Shown: positions 44,640-55,690, counted from the first letter of the stretch. The stretch: 64,000 nucleotides of DNA from Prorocentrum cordatum (GCA_963575745.1 CAUYUJ010004302.1:128779-192778), one strand, 5' to 3'. Numbers and translations: made by a program. The notes: generated from the sequence alone by a model not told the origin.

Positions 44640-46440
44640 GGTCCGCGGCCGCCCCGCCGCTTGCCGGGGCCCGTCCTGCAGGGAAGAAAAGTAATCCCCC
44701 CCCAAAAAAGGTACGATCGAACAAGAACAGTGAGGGTATTGAGCGTCTGGGGAATACACGTTGAATGACACTCGAGCAAAAAAGAGCGAACAGTCTTAAT
44801 GTTTGTATTGTTGTTGTTCCTGTTGCTGAGCTGTCACTACTCGAGAAAAACTATTGCTGATCGCCTCCCTCCGGAGTACATTATTGAAAAGCCCGTCTCG
44901 GGGCTCGCATTCTGTCTCTCATCCGGCAAATTCTTGGATGTCGGAATTGGCTGGTTTGCCCCCGGTGTTCAACAACACCGGCTCCCGCCTGATACTTCCC
45001 CACAACTTATGGCCAAATCGTGCTCTCGCGCGGGAATTCTTCACAGTGTATCCAGAAATCGCGCGTGGAATTCCTTAAAATGTATTCAGACGCCGCGCCC
45101 TCGACACTCAGGAATCACGCTCGCGCTGTGGATTTCCTTATGATTTACTTGGAAATCGCTCTGTCGCTCGAGACTTCCTGGCGATTCCTGGTGGACGCAC
45201 GCTTCAGCAACCCGCCTGCTCGATCTGGCCGCCAAGGCCCGCCTTCCCGACCCGCCTGTTAGGGTCTACTCGCCCGATCTGCGCGTCTGGTTCTGCAACG
45301 TGTTTTCTGCTCGTAGCCCCCTCCTGCTACTCTCCATCGTGATCCATTATCCGCCCTACCCCTTGTCCTTTCCTTCCATCAATCCTCTCTTCCCCTGCGT
45401 TACGGGCTGCACGAAATACACCTTGCGGGTAAGAAAGATATCCCCCCCAAGGGGTACGACCGAAGACGAAGAGGGCGGGTATCGGGGGTTTGGGATACAC
45501 GTGTTGAGTGGCACGTGCGCGTGCAAGAGCGAGCAATCCGAACATTAGTAGTGATGTGTTTCCTGTTGTTGATACTGTTGAGTTCTCCTTCTTTAAGAAC
45601 AAATATTGTTGATCTCCCCCGCAGGTGAACATGGTGCTTGTTCAATTGAAGTTCCCCAATCGGTGCTCGGACTCTGTTCTTCTATTAAGGAAGATCGTCC
45701 TGCTCAAACTGCGCGGTTGGGCACCGAACTCTAACAACAACGACTCACTCCTGGTACTTCCTCGCCATGGATTAAAACATCCGGCTCTCGCGTAGGACTT
45801 CCGCACAACGTACGCAGGAATCGCGCTCTCGCGTGGGACAGCCTCGCAATTTATTCAAACGACGCGCCATCAGCACTCAGGAATAACGCTCTCGCTGCGG
45901 ATCGCCTAGCGATCTAATAAATATTCGCCCTATCGTTTGGGATTTCCTCGAGATTCCGGCTGGACTCATGCTTCAGCAACCCGCCTGGTCGACCTGGCCG
46001 CCAAGGCCCGCCTGCTCGACATGGCCGCCTGGGTCAGCCTTCACGGCCCGCCCGCTGGGGTCTGCCCGCCCGATCAGCCCGTCTGGTTCTGCCGCGTGTG
46101 GTCTGCTCCGAACCACTCCTGAGTTCTCTGCTGCTCCTTATCCCTCCCCCCCTCCATCCTCTCCCCCTGATGCCGGGCCAGCGCTGCATGCACGTGGCAG
46201 GTAAGGAAGACACTCCAATGGGTACGATCGAAGACGAAGAGGGCGGGCACCGACGGTTGGGATGTAGGTGCTGGATGGCACGCGAGCAAATCGGAGCGAA
46301 CCGTCCAACAATGGATGTTGTCGTTATCATGGCCATTGTCGTTGTTTTTGGTGGTAGTGTTGCTGCTGTTGTTGTTGATGATGTTGATGTTGTGGTTGAT
46401 GTTGTTGCTGATTGTGTTGTTCATGTTGTCGTCCGTTTTA
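44640..46440. repeat. 770 bp tandem repeat, copies 2 and 3
   Basis: GTACGATCGAA recurs at 44711, 45455 and 46221, and CTTCAGCAACCCGCC at 45202 and 45971. Each copy ends with a pyrimidine-rich stretch, a short segment and GTAAGRAAGA, resembling an exon border. The frame after CTGGCCGCCAAGGCCCGCC keeps VWFC in both copies. Confidence 0.8.
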
Positions 46441-47125
46441 CTGTTTCGACTGGGCCAACAAAGTTGGGTCATCCTCGAAAATGGTGCGTCCGAGCCCCGC
46501 CCCCTCCAAGGGATTCATCCCAGAGTTTCCACTCTTGTCTGGGCGGCCTGACTTTTTGGAGGGGGGGGGCTCGGGAATTCAAGAAAGAGAGAAATCACCA
46601 GAGAACGTGGGACGCTGGTGAGCTCTGTGACAGCCGCAAGCACCAACACGCTCGTCACGCAGGTGCTCAACATGCGTTTCCATTCGCGGCCAGCTGGTCC
46701 AACAAGCAAGTGGGTGGATAGTGTTCCCCTCACCACATCCTGGGTGGGCTCTCCTCCTCCTCCTCCTCCTCCTCCTCCTCCTCCTCATTCTCTGCTGCTC
46801 TCTCGCAGGGACCGCGCTTTCCCAACCCCGTCCACCAGCACTACAGGGAGGCCGCAGACCATCCCGCGGGTGCTGTCAGGGCACCCTGTTTTTTATCAGG
46901 GCCGGGGCCCTTCCCACGCTGCCAGCCCCACCAGCATCGCGTTGTCCTGGTCCATGCACCAACTCGCACTGCATCGCCAGCCCCCACCAGCTCCACCAAG
47001 ATCGGGCGAGTGTTTAATGGGGGGTGACCTATAAGGGGGGGATGAAGAAAAGGGCCCCAAAAGGAACCTTTCAGGCCCCCTTCTTGGAACCAGCAGGAGC
47101 CCAACAGAGGCCCTACAGGGGCCCT
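46440..47125. other. Unassigned sequence with (CTC)n at 46752-46790
   Basis: A CTC microsatellite lies within otherwise unrecognised sequence. Confidence 0.5.
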
Positions 47126-47129
47126 TTAA

Positions 47130-47555
47130 AAGGGCCCTTGCCTTCACCCCCCGTTCAGATCCCATCCGCCACTGCCGCCCGCCCGAAGCAGCCCCGCCAG
47201 GATTGCGTTTGCCCCTTAGGCATGCCCCAGTTTTGTGGGCCCCGGAAACGGCAGGGCCGTTTTTCACCGTTTCCAGAAAATGTCCCTTGAAGAAAATGGA
47301 AACGGCAAAAAAAAACGGCGACCGGAAACGGCGAAAAAACGGCTCCAGGATCGGAACCGGAGCCGGAACCGAGCAAAAAAAAACGGCGACGGAACCGGTA
47401 AAACGACGGCGTCGGAACCGTAAAAAAAAACGGCTAAACGGAACCGGTAAAAAAACGGCCCTAGGTTCAGATCCCCCCGCCACTGCCACCCGCCCGAAGC
47501 AGCCCCGCCAGGCTTGCGCTTGCCCCTCAGGCATGCCCCAGCGCCCGCAGTAAAG
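47130..47555. repeat. Direct repeat flanking family D copy 2
   Basis: GTTCAGATCCC, CCGCCACTGCC, CCCGCCCGAAGCAGCCCCGC and CTTGCCCCTYAGGCATGCCC occur at 47152-47234 and again at 47463-47545, one on each side of the element D copy. Confidence 0.85.
47235..47463. mobile_element. Family D element, copy 2, right end missing
   Basis: GTGGGCCCCGGAAACGGCAG at the left and the same GGAAACGGC/GGAACCGG interior as 8318-8568. It stops at ACGGCCCTAGG without the right terminal repeat. Confidence 0.8.
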
Positions 47556-47726
47556 TCGGCGCGTTGACCTGAGGAACCCCGAATCAGGAACGAGGCCCCT
47601 TTTGTCCATGATTGAACTCCGGTTTCCCACCGAAGCGCAAGGAAGACCGAAGGCAGCCAGTGAAACAGCTGAGGAACACCGAGCCCCTCCCCAACGAAAA
47701 GGGCTCCTTCTTCAGCGCCCCGACTG
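47553..47726. mobile_element. Family B element, copy 3
   Basis: Left end AAGTCGGCGCGTTGACCTGA then GGAACCCC; right end GGGCTCCTTCTTCAGCGCCC then CGACT. The interior GGAACGAGGCCCCTTTTG and AACACCGAGCCCCTCCCCAA segments match 3536-3697. Confidence 0.75.
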
Positions 47727-47937
47727 CAGCGACGGCATCGGCCACGCCCTCCCCCACACGTCGCGCCGGCCCCTCCTATGGGAGGCCTCTGCGCCAGGCC
47801 GCGCCCGCCCTGCGGGCACCCTGCTGTCGGTCGTCGGGCCGCGCGCGCGTCCCGCCCAGGCCCACCAGCGCTGGGCATCGCTCGGACGTCCATTCCCTGT
47901 GTTTCTTGTTTCGGTCTCGTGCGTGGGTTTTTCGCCA

Positions 47938-48060
47938 GATGATCAAAAGGATGCTCCTCGATGGCCCTCGCCGAGGAAAGAATGCACACGTCGGAGCGAT
48001 CAAAAGGATGCTCCTCGATGGCCGTCGCCGAGAAAAAAATGCACACGTCCGAGCGATGCC
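47938..48060. repeat. 61 bp tandem duplication
   Basis: ATCAAAAGGATGCTCCTCGA, then TGGCC, TCGCCGAG and AATGCACACGTC occurs twice in a row. Confidence 0.9.
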
Positions 48061-49735
48061 AAGAGCAGCGCCGGGGCCGCGGCTGCCCCTCCTGGGAGGC
48101 CGCGTCGAGCAGCGCCCGCCGTGCGGACACCCTGCTGCGCAGCAGGGGTCGCGCCCTTCCCACCCCACCACGCCAACCAGTATCGCGTGCGGCGAGCGTC
48201 GCACGATGGAAGCTCGACCGATCACACAGTGTGCATCTACGGCTGTCCCCGAGAGAGCACGCCAGGCCACAGTGCACGGTGCGCATTCCGTCACGAGGGA
48301 AGTCAGCACGTCATGGACAGCACCGTACCCACAGTGGGCGAATCCCGCGCGCAAGTGGCTTAGCGGATCCAGAGGTGTCCACGCAACATGCACCTACCCC
48401 CCTGGGTCTGGACGGGAGGGGCAGCGGACGAGCAATCGGATGGACGTAGATGGCTCCAGCATGGCAAGATCTGCCCCAATACGGGCTCCAAGTTGGCACA
48501 AGAGAAACCAAGTTGCGCCAACATGGCATCCAACATGCCGCCACATGGCCAAAGATGGCTCCAAAACGGCTCCAAATGGCATCGAAGCCCCCCCAAACGG
48601 AAGTCCGAAAAATCAAAACCCTGCAAACGACGTAAGTCGTGTCTGTTGATTCGTCAATTGGGGATCACCCGAACTGCCTGTGCCGCTTTCGAATGTGATG
48701 GCCTTCTGGCGTCTCAAGATTGCCCCCAAAACCGGCCAACATGGCCTCAAGAGGGGCCCATCAAAGGGCCCAACTTTGGCAACAACGGCTGGCAATCACA
48801 CCGCAACGCCATCCGAAGAGAGCCCCAAGAAGCGATGTCTCTGGCTCCGGGGGGGGGGGGCTAATCGGAGCCAACCCCTTGGTGATCGATTTCCCCGAAG
48901 GTGACCCTAACAAGACCCCCAAGCCCCCAAAAGAGGGCCCCAAGAAGGCCCCGAGAAAGCCCCAAGTGCCTCACGCAACTCGAACGGGGAACCTCAGGCT
49001 ACGACGGGCGAAGACATGTCTGGTTGAATCGTGGCTTCCTCGCGCCTGCAATGGAACACCCAGGGGTCAACCACGAAGGTGTGTGCGGCGCCACTGCATG
49101 ATGCCGCGCAGATCACAGGAGAAGAAACGAGAAGGGGGTGCCCTCTCACGGACCCGCTGCGTGTTCATATGTGTGACTTCTCGTCCTCCTGTCTGCTACG
49201 GCCCCTCCCCCTTATCTGCATACTCGTCCTCTTTTCTTGCTCTATCCTGGTCGTCCCTCCTTCTTTCTTCTGTTGCCCCTCCCCCTCTTCCCACGGTGCG
49301 TTATCGGATTAGTCCGAGCTCCATATTCCGACAAGGATGCTGTGGTTCGAGAAAGTCTCTGTGACGGACTCCAAGGTTTTCCTGGCTTCTGGCGAGGCCT
49401 TCACGGCTATTCTAGAGGCCATCCAGCTTCCACGAAAACCACAAATGGAACGTGAAAGCACCCCCGTCTGTATGTCTGTATGTGTAGCTGCATGTTCCTG
49501 TACTTCCCTGGTCTGCCACACTCTGCTGGGATTTTTTTCTGAATGGGGACGCGTGACTAAACAATTGTGTGACGAGCATGTCTCTTGTATCGACCAGGGC
49601 CTGGAACTTCTGTAAATGAAGTCCCCGAGCCTCCCAGTAGCATGTCATAAAGTTACGCAGAACTGTGATGGCTGCTGGCGCGAAAGGGGACCACGGTTCG
49701 AAAGCTGCCCGTCCGCCCGCATGGTGAACGCAGCT
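48060..49735. other. Unassigned sequence
   Basis: Positions 48470-48960 contain CCAAGAGG/CCAAGATGGC-type words. Positions 48960-49735 show no recognised gene on either strand. Confidence 0.4.
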
Positions 49736-49739
49736 GCGG

Positions 49740-49771
<32 letters not shown>
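49740..49771 (+). repeat. (A)32 tract
   Basis: Uninterrupted run of 32 A on the plus strand. It could be the tail of a retroposed transcript whose body lies upstream; a GGTTCGAAAGC word resembling a pol III B box is at about 49694. Confidence 0.9.
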
Positions 49772-49772
<1 letters not shown>

Positions 49773-49948
49773 ACCGACACCAACCTGGTGATTGACACTG
49801 CGGCTGCTATTCTTCCAGCACGTACCTCCGCATCGTCCTGATCCTCCTGCCGTTCGTCCTCCGCACTACATGTTCCCTACCTCCTTTGTATATTCATCCT
49901 CTTCTTCCTTCGCCGGGGAAACCACGCCGAGGAGACAAACGAAATTCA

Positions 49949-50116
49949 CTACGCGACGTGAGCAATTGGCAAAGCCGCCGCCTGCGCCTCCAACGTCCTT
50001 GTGACCACGGTGTTCGTAAACGTGCCGATCCGGTCCGCCACCATCGACACCTCGACGAAGGCAAAGAAGCCGACCTGGCCGAGAGCTCCAACAACATGTG
50101 TCACGACAGTCGCCAT
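49949..50116 (-). CDS. Small frame, possible exon
   Basis: A 55-codon minus-strand frame starting MATVVTHVVGALGQVGFFAF, with a regular protein-like composition. It is too short to judge and the family is not recognised. The plus strand is also open here. Confidence 0.2.
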   Translation of the reverse strand: MATVVTHVVGALGQVGFFAFVEVSMVADRIGTFTNTVVTRTLEAQAAALPIAHVA

Positions 50117-50178
50117 GGCGGGTGGGTGGGAGATGGTAAGGGTTCGGGTTACGCACAGACCCCCCCCAGGTAGTCTTA

Positions 50179-50335
50179 GGTCGGGCCTGTCCCCCTACAG
50201 GCGTTTTTTGGACGACAAGCTGAAAATAGTTTAAAAACATATCCCAACACTTATACAAACTAATCAATACATTTCGTCCCCTGACTATTGTTAATGCTAT
50301 GTTTGAATATCCCTCCTGTAGAGGGGCAGCCCCGA
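50179..50335. mobile_element. Family C element, copy 2
   Basis: About 157 bp with terminal repeats TCGGGCCTGTCCCCCTACAG (left) and the complement of CTGTAGAGGGGCAGCCCCGA (right). It is flanked by a perfect 4 bp duplication, CTTA (50175-50178 and 50336-50339). AT-rich interior, no coding. Confidence 0.85.
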
Positions 50336-50339
50336 CTTA

Positions 50340-51005
50340 AAGGTAGCCCCAGCTGGCCTCTACAGGCCCCGCGAGAACAGTCGGCACGCATGCTGAGGAG
50401 GCGCGAGAAGGAGGCGAAGGCCTCGGCCGCCAATCTCGAGGCTTCTCGAGCGGGGCGCGCCCCACGAAGGTGGCCGAGGATGGGCCGCGGAGGCAAGGAG
50501 GCGAGGGGGGTACCCTTGGGATCGTCTCTAGGCCCTTCTGGCGACTAGTCTCAAGACCCAGGAGGAGGAGGAGGAGGAGAAGGATAAAGATAAGACCGCC
50601 CTTGACGCCAAGTGTCTCTCTGCCTCAAAATCAAGGCGTCGGCGAGGCACACTAATAGTGCCAACTGGATGATGGCAGCAGGCGCACTGCTCGGGGAGGC
50701 CCGAGACTGGCCTGCAAGCGCCACGGCTTGTGGATGGCCACCCGTGGGCCTGATGGCACAAGCCGCAAGTCACACAGAGCTTCTCCCTCCCCCCGACCTC
50801 CCCGCCGTACCCCGACCCTTCCCTTTCTCATGAATACTCGGTGGCCTAAATCGGCCTTCCCGAGCACGCAGAAAAGAGAGTGCAGCACCTGGAGAGATCA
50901 CTCCTCTTAAAAGAAGGTCCGCCATGCGAACAGAAAAAATTTCGAGGCGCCTAGCCAGGCGCCTAAGTTCACTCTCCTCAGACCCTATACGTTCTCTCCT
51001 CGAAC
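50340..51005. other. Sequence 3' of the retrotransposon
   Basis: No poly-A tail, terminal repeat or host gene is apparent downstream of the element's last stop codon. The exact 3' end of the element is not visible. Confidence 0.4.
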
Positions 51006-51008
51006 TCC

Positions 51009-51698
51009 TCAGCTCATGTTGTTCAGCTCGTCTAACAGCTTGGATGCCTCCCTCTCCAACGGCCCGCGCGGGGGCGGGCCTATCTTCAACACCCCGTTCT
51101 CCTTCTTGATGGCTGATACCACCGCCACCTCCAGGTCTTTCCACTGACTCGAAAAACAAATCGTGATCCTCATCATGTCCTTGGCATTCTCCTTCTTGCG
51201 GGTGTCTCGGATCCTGCAGTGGCGGATCTGCTCCGCCAACGCGAACAGCTCCTCCTTCAGTACTTTGTTGGCCCAGAACTCTGCGATCATCTCGCGATGC
51301 TGGCCAGTGAGACCCGTCACCTCGTGCGCCGCCTGCAGCAGCGCCTTGAAGACGTGCAGGAACGGTGGCCCTAGGATATCGTGGCCTCCTCCGCCTCCTG
51401 TCTTCAGCAGCTTGGCCTGGGCATGATAATCTTGGCCCGCCTTCTTCATGGCGACCGCGATGCTTGCGTCTGACGGGATGAGGAAGGTGAAATAGACCGC
51501 CGCAATCAAGTCTCGCAGCTCCGCGGCTTGAGTGAGGGCGAGGGCGGCGAGCACTTTCATCATTCGCTCCAGCACCGCCTGCTTGGAACCTCCGCCGCCC
51601 GCCTCGCTCCCGATCTGCGTGAGCAGCTTCTTTCTGTCTGCTCCTCCCTGCGAGTCGGCACTTCGTTTGAGAGCCCACTTCGGATCCTCGAGCGGCAT
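51009..51698 (-). pseudogene. Retrotransposon part 3: C-terminal domain
   Basis: About 229 codons in a third frame, starting near MPLEDPKW and ending LLDELNNMS. It contains ALTQAAELRDLIAAVYFTFL and LGPPFLHVFKALLQA segments. I associate this kind of helical domain with the C-termini of dinoflagellate LINE proteins; its biochemical role is unknown to me. It follows the zinc fingers directly once the frame change near 51700 is allowed for. There is an RT-linked basic tail but no RNase H motif. Confidence 0.7.
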
Positions 51699-53211
51699 GA
51701 GTATGCGCTGGTGCGTGTTCAACAATGTGGCGATGCAGATCGGCAAGAGTTTGAGCCGAATACTCACATAACGGACAATCCAATGACTTCGGTTCAATAA
51801 CAGCACCCAGATATCTACATCTTGACACCCGATCAGGATAAGCCCGCTTTGCAATAACATGTCTGTACGCCGCTTGATGACTCGAAAAAATCTCAGCGCA
51901 ATATGGGCATTGATTTGTCACCACAATCGATGCATACACATCCGTTCTATGATGTACACGTTGTATGTGTGTGGATAATGCTCGACTCGACTCGAACGCC
52001 GCAGGACAACATACACCATTATCTTCAAAAAAACACTTCCACAGCCCATCTCCCCCCTCTCGTCGACTATGCTTCCCAAGACCTCCCTCCTTGTACGGTT
52101 TTTGCACATCCTGGGCCCGAAGGAGGCCCACATCCACCTTCACAAAATCTTTCCGTACCTCAGTTTCACAAAATATGTCCACTATGTAGTCCCCCATCTC
52201 CGAGAGAAACCATTCTGCATCCTCCACCGTACTCAGGGTCTTGACATCCTCCAGTACACGCACCGCCCACGGATTCGCCGTCGTACTCAAGAGCCCGAAT
52301 TCGTCCATAGTAGTCCCACCCTCCCAATTCATTTTTCCGAAGTGTGCTGCAAGCCACTGCCGGTGTCTCTCAGGACGTCGTGCGATCGCCTGCAGTCTCT
52401 TCAGGCGCCGCACTCGCAGCTCTACCTCCAGCGAACACAAGCGCCAGTACTTACGTACACGTTCGTTAGACCATGCTCTATGCACTCCCTCTTGTTCAGT
52501 ATGAGCTCCTCCTCTCATTGCCTTACGCGCCAGTTGATCTAGAACGTTCTGTAATTCAGCTAGTTGCCTATCCGACGGGATATACGCCTCCATGTTCTGT
52601 GCTGCCGTGCCGATTATAAAAGACAAAAACATCGATCGCTTCAAACGATACGGTACACCCTTCAGGAACCAAAAACTCCCTAGATAATAAAAAGCTTTAT
52701 ATATAGCCGCTTTTCGGGCCCTCAGCTCCGGAGCAAAAGACTGCGCCAATCTAGGGTCAGCTACAAATTGCCCTCCTAAATACCTAATCTGGTGGCATAT
52801 TGTGCCAGAAGTCTTCAACCTACCCATGCGCATATCTCTCAAATCCAGATGGGACCCAGGGCCAGACAAATTAATAAGACAGGTCTGCTTCTTAGTATTC
52901 TGAGCACAGTTACTATCTGCTAAAGCCTGCGTCAGCAAGTCTGACGCCTCCTGAACTCTTGCTAGCAAAGGGGCCGCTCTTTCGCCAGCCCTTCCAAGGT
53001 GAGAAAGCTCAAGGTCATCAGCATACTGGCATAACGTGAGATCGATTGGCTCTGGGTCGCACGGGCTAGACGCCACCAAGCTCGTGTCTGTCACACCAGC
53101 TGCGGCCATCAGCTCGCGCCATATTCTTACCACTGGTTGGAAAGCCCTCACCCACGCCGCCACCATGAACGGGTCCCCCATCATCCCTCCACATCCAGGC
53201 CGCAAAAGCAC
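51699..53211 (-). pseudogene. Retrotransposon part 2: rest of reverse transcriptase and zinc fingers
   Basis: Continues from LLRPGCGG with MMGDPF at the motif B position (usually QGDP). CQYADDLELS is motif C with the catalytic YADD. IRYLGGQF is the motif D/E region. The thumb-like part follows. Near the end are three fingers of the form C-x2-C...H-x3/4-H, including CPYCAEIFSSHQAAYRH and CPLCEYSAQTLADLHRHIVE. These probably bind nucleic acid. Intact YADD and finger residues suggest recent activity. The frame then runs on as arginine-rich nonsense to 50770, which marks the second frame change. Confidence 0.85.
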
Positions 53212-55454
53212 GGACCCGAATTCACACGCGGAACAGAAATGGTGGCCCTCTCCACCCTCTGCAGCCCCATCGGGACCGCTTGCCAGTCAAAAAGCGAGAC
53301 CACAGCAGCTTTTAAACGTCTTTGTGCTATACTTCCAAAAGCGTTGGTTGCATCAAAATACTGCCTGCAAAAAGACCTATTCTCTCGCTGCGCTCTCCAT
53401 GCCAGGATCGATGAGACCAACGTGGGTGTCTCCTTACTTCTGCCAGGCTGGTATCCGTGCACGTCAGGATCCATATTCTCTCTGTACATGATAGCCGAGT
53501 ACCACACTTTACCGAACGAAGGCAACATATGAACCCACCGCTTCCCCGCAGGTCCCTCGGCCTCAGACTTCCTCAGGCCTCCAGCCTGACTACAGTGCCA
53601 GAATCTAGGTGTGCTCTGTGCTGTGCGTATGCGCCACATGCCTAGATGAACAGCTTTTGTAAATAGTACCGTGGGGCGGGACGGGTCAGGAGCTCCAACT
53701 CCAGCAACCTGCTTTTTTGACGGGATGCCCGCCCCAGGATTCAAAGCCATGTCCCACAGCTCCACTGGCGACGACCATTGCGGGGTCACCCTACGCTTCT
53801 GGACCTTACGCAGCTGCCTACGCACTCTCTTCATGTCTTCACCCGCCTGCTCAAAAACCTGCGCGTCATACGGGACCGCAGAGCAGACTGGTGGCAATCC
53901 TTCCCACTCCCCCACCTCGCGAGCCGCCATCCCCCCCTCAGGTCCAGGCAAAGCCCAAAAATCTAACTGCTCCTTCCGCGTGGGCAGGGCGGTCCTGATC
54001 TCTAAAAACTTACGCTTTTTTGGTCCCATGCGGACACCCGCTGCAGCCCTCGCATGAAAAAAAGCACGATGGATGTTGCGCACTCTCCATGACTCTCTCA
54101 TGGCCTCCATGTGCTCTTCCTGCTTCAGCTTAAATGCGGCTTTTGCTAGTCCTCTCAACTGCTTAGTCAAGAGACGGAGCCTATCCGAAATCTCATTCAC
54201 CTGCTCCGATGGGGCCCCACCAAGAGTCCTTCGGAGCTCTCTTCTACGCACAAGCAGCTGCGAACGCTCTCTCTCATTGTCCGCTCTACCTGCAACACTC
54301 TGTGAGGCTCTTGAAAAGAGAGGTGCCGCTGTCTCATACAGCACCTGCTCTAGGAATTGAAACAAGTGATCAGGCTGCGGCTGAGCGGCCAGAAGGGTCC
54401 ACTCAGCCTGCGTTCGCTCCATCGCCTCCTCCACCCCGTCCAAGAAGTCCCTCAGTCCCACCCCACCCCTCAACGCAGCCATCATCGCATCAGGATGCAA
54501 ACGCTGCTTGCCTAGCGCCGGTGGGGCACTGGCGGCTGTGATAATCTCTCGCGAAAAAAGAGGCCTCACTACCTCAACCAGCACTGGCAAATGATCTCTC
54601 TTGGCTGCTACGTTTATCAGTTGCAGAGCTCTGCCTTTGCCCACGAGCGGCCCCGCCACACGTACTGCCTGCATCATGGCCGTCGGCACGCACACGTAAT
54701 CTATGATCGAGTTGTGGTCGGTGCCGTAGAACGTGGGCAGGCCACTCAACGTAGAGGCCGCCGTCATGAACTGCGCTTCGAGTACTGCTCTGAAAGCCGC
54801 TCCTGCAAAATGTTCCAGGCTGGCCCCCTCTGTCTTGATTACATCTGGGTTCACGCTCTCCTGATCCGAGTCCTTCGTCAAACCCATGCCGTCATTCAAG
54901 TCACACATCACTATCGGTACCGACCGTGTCGGACAGGAAGCCAATTCCTTGGATAACCACTGTAAAAGACCACGTACCGTACGCTTGTAGAGTCCCTGCT
55001 TCTTGGTCTCCGTCACTCTCGGCGGGAAATACAATGCCAGCACCGTGAAATCCTCGCTCCTCGTTCTGACTCTCACCGCCAGACACCTTCCCAACATGCC
55101 AGGAGGCCCGCCTCGGACAGCTCTGATATGTTCTTCTCTGAATCTGCGATGCAACAACACTGAGACGCCACACGATCGGTTCGAGCACGGACCTCGCTGC
55201 CACCCAGCTTCAATAAGAATTCTCCCATTGACTATTCTTCGTTGAATATCCAATTCTTTGGCACGCAATTGTGTTCCCGTCAGGGCAATAGCTTCGACGC
55301 CACGAAAAGATTCACTCACATCCGATATTCTATCAGCTCGTGTACATGCTAGAGGATTATACTGCGCAAATTTCCACGTAGGGCCAACTTTGCTCTGAAG
55401 GGTACGCCAGAGAGGCATGAAGGACAGGAAGAACAGCACATTCAAGCGACTCAT
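53181..55454 (-). pseudogene. Retrotransposon part 1: endonuclease and start of reverse transcriptase
   Basis: 757 codons from ATG at 55454. Residues about 29-290 form an exonuclease-endonuclease-phosphatase domain. QYNPL near residue 31 and ALTGTQ near 57 stand where N and ET usually sit. Then come VLALYFPP, VPIVMCDLND (the D-x-N motif), SIIDYVCVP and KRDHLPVLVEV (the catalytic DH). The basic stretch near residue 440 is a linker. The reverse transcriptase begins near residue 550, and YFDATNAFGS is motif A with its catalytic Asp. The frame ends at 53181, just before motif B, which continues in another frame. The substitution of T for E in the ET motif is notable and may reduce nicking activity. 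Confidence 0.85.
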
Positions 55455-55562
55455 TGCGCCTGCACCATCATTCCGTCCAACCAGTTGGCCTGAGGTTCAA
55501 TAAAGGGGAACCTGGAGGTCAGGATGTGTAAGCTGCCCTGTTGCATCAGCCACAACGGCAGC

Positions 55563-55690
55563 TAGGAGGAGAAGGAGGAGGAGGAGGAGGAGAAATAGGA
55601 GGAGGAGGAGGAGGAGGAGGGGGAGGAGGAGGAGGAGGAGGAGGAGGAGGAGGAGGAGAAGAGGAGGGAGGAGGAGGAGGGGGGGAATGG
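55563..55690. repeat. (GGA)n tract
   Basis: GGA microsatellite with AAATA and GGG interruptions, about 110 bp 5' of the retrotransposon start. Confidence 0.95.

Larger units (their letters stand above)
51009..55454 (-). mobile_element. Non-LTR retrotransposon (endonuclease plus reverse transcriptase), broken
   Basis: A LINE-type element on the minus strand. It spans an AP-like endonuclease, reverse transcriptase, three C2H2-like zinc fingers and a C-terminal domain in that order, across three reading frames. One frame change falls inside the reverse transcriptase (near 53213), the other just after the last zinc finger (near 51700). No LTRs, poly-A tail or target duplication was found. Composition is less G-rich than the surroundings. 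The domain order matches LINE-like elements that are abundant in dinoflagellate genomes (family knowledge, not tested here). Confidence 0.85.

Noticed and set aside
50770-51690. Continuation of the 813-codon retrotransposon frame to 50770
   Set aside because: After the zinc fingers this frame becomes arginine/glycine-rich, whereas another frame there reads as an ordered domain; the tail is a frame-shifted shadow.
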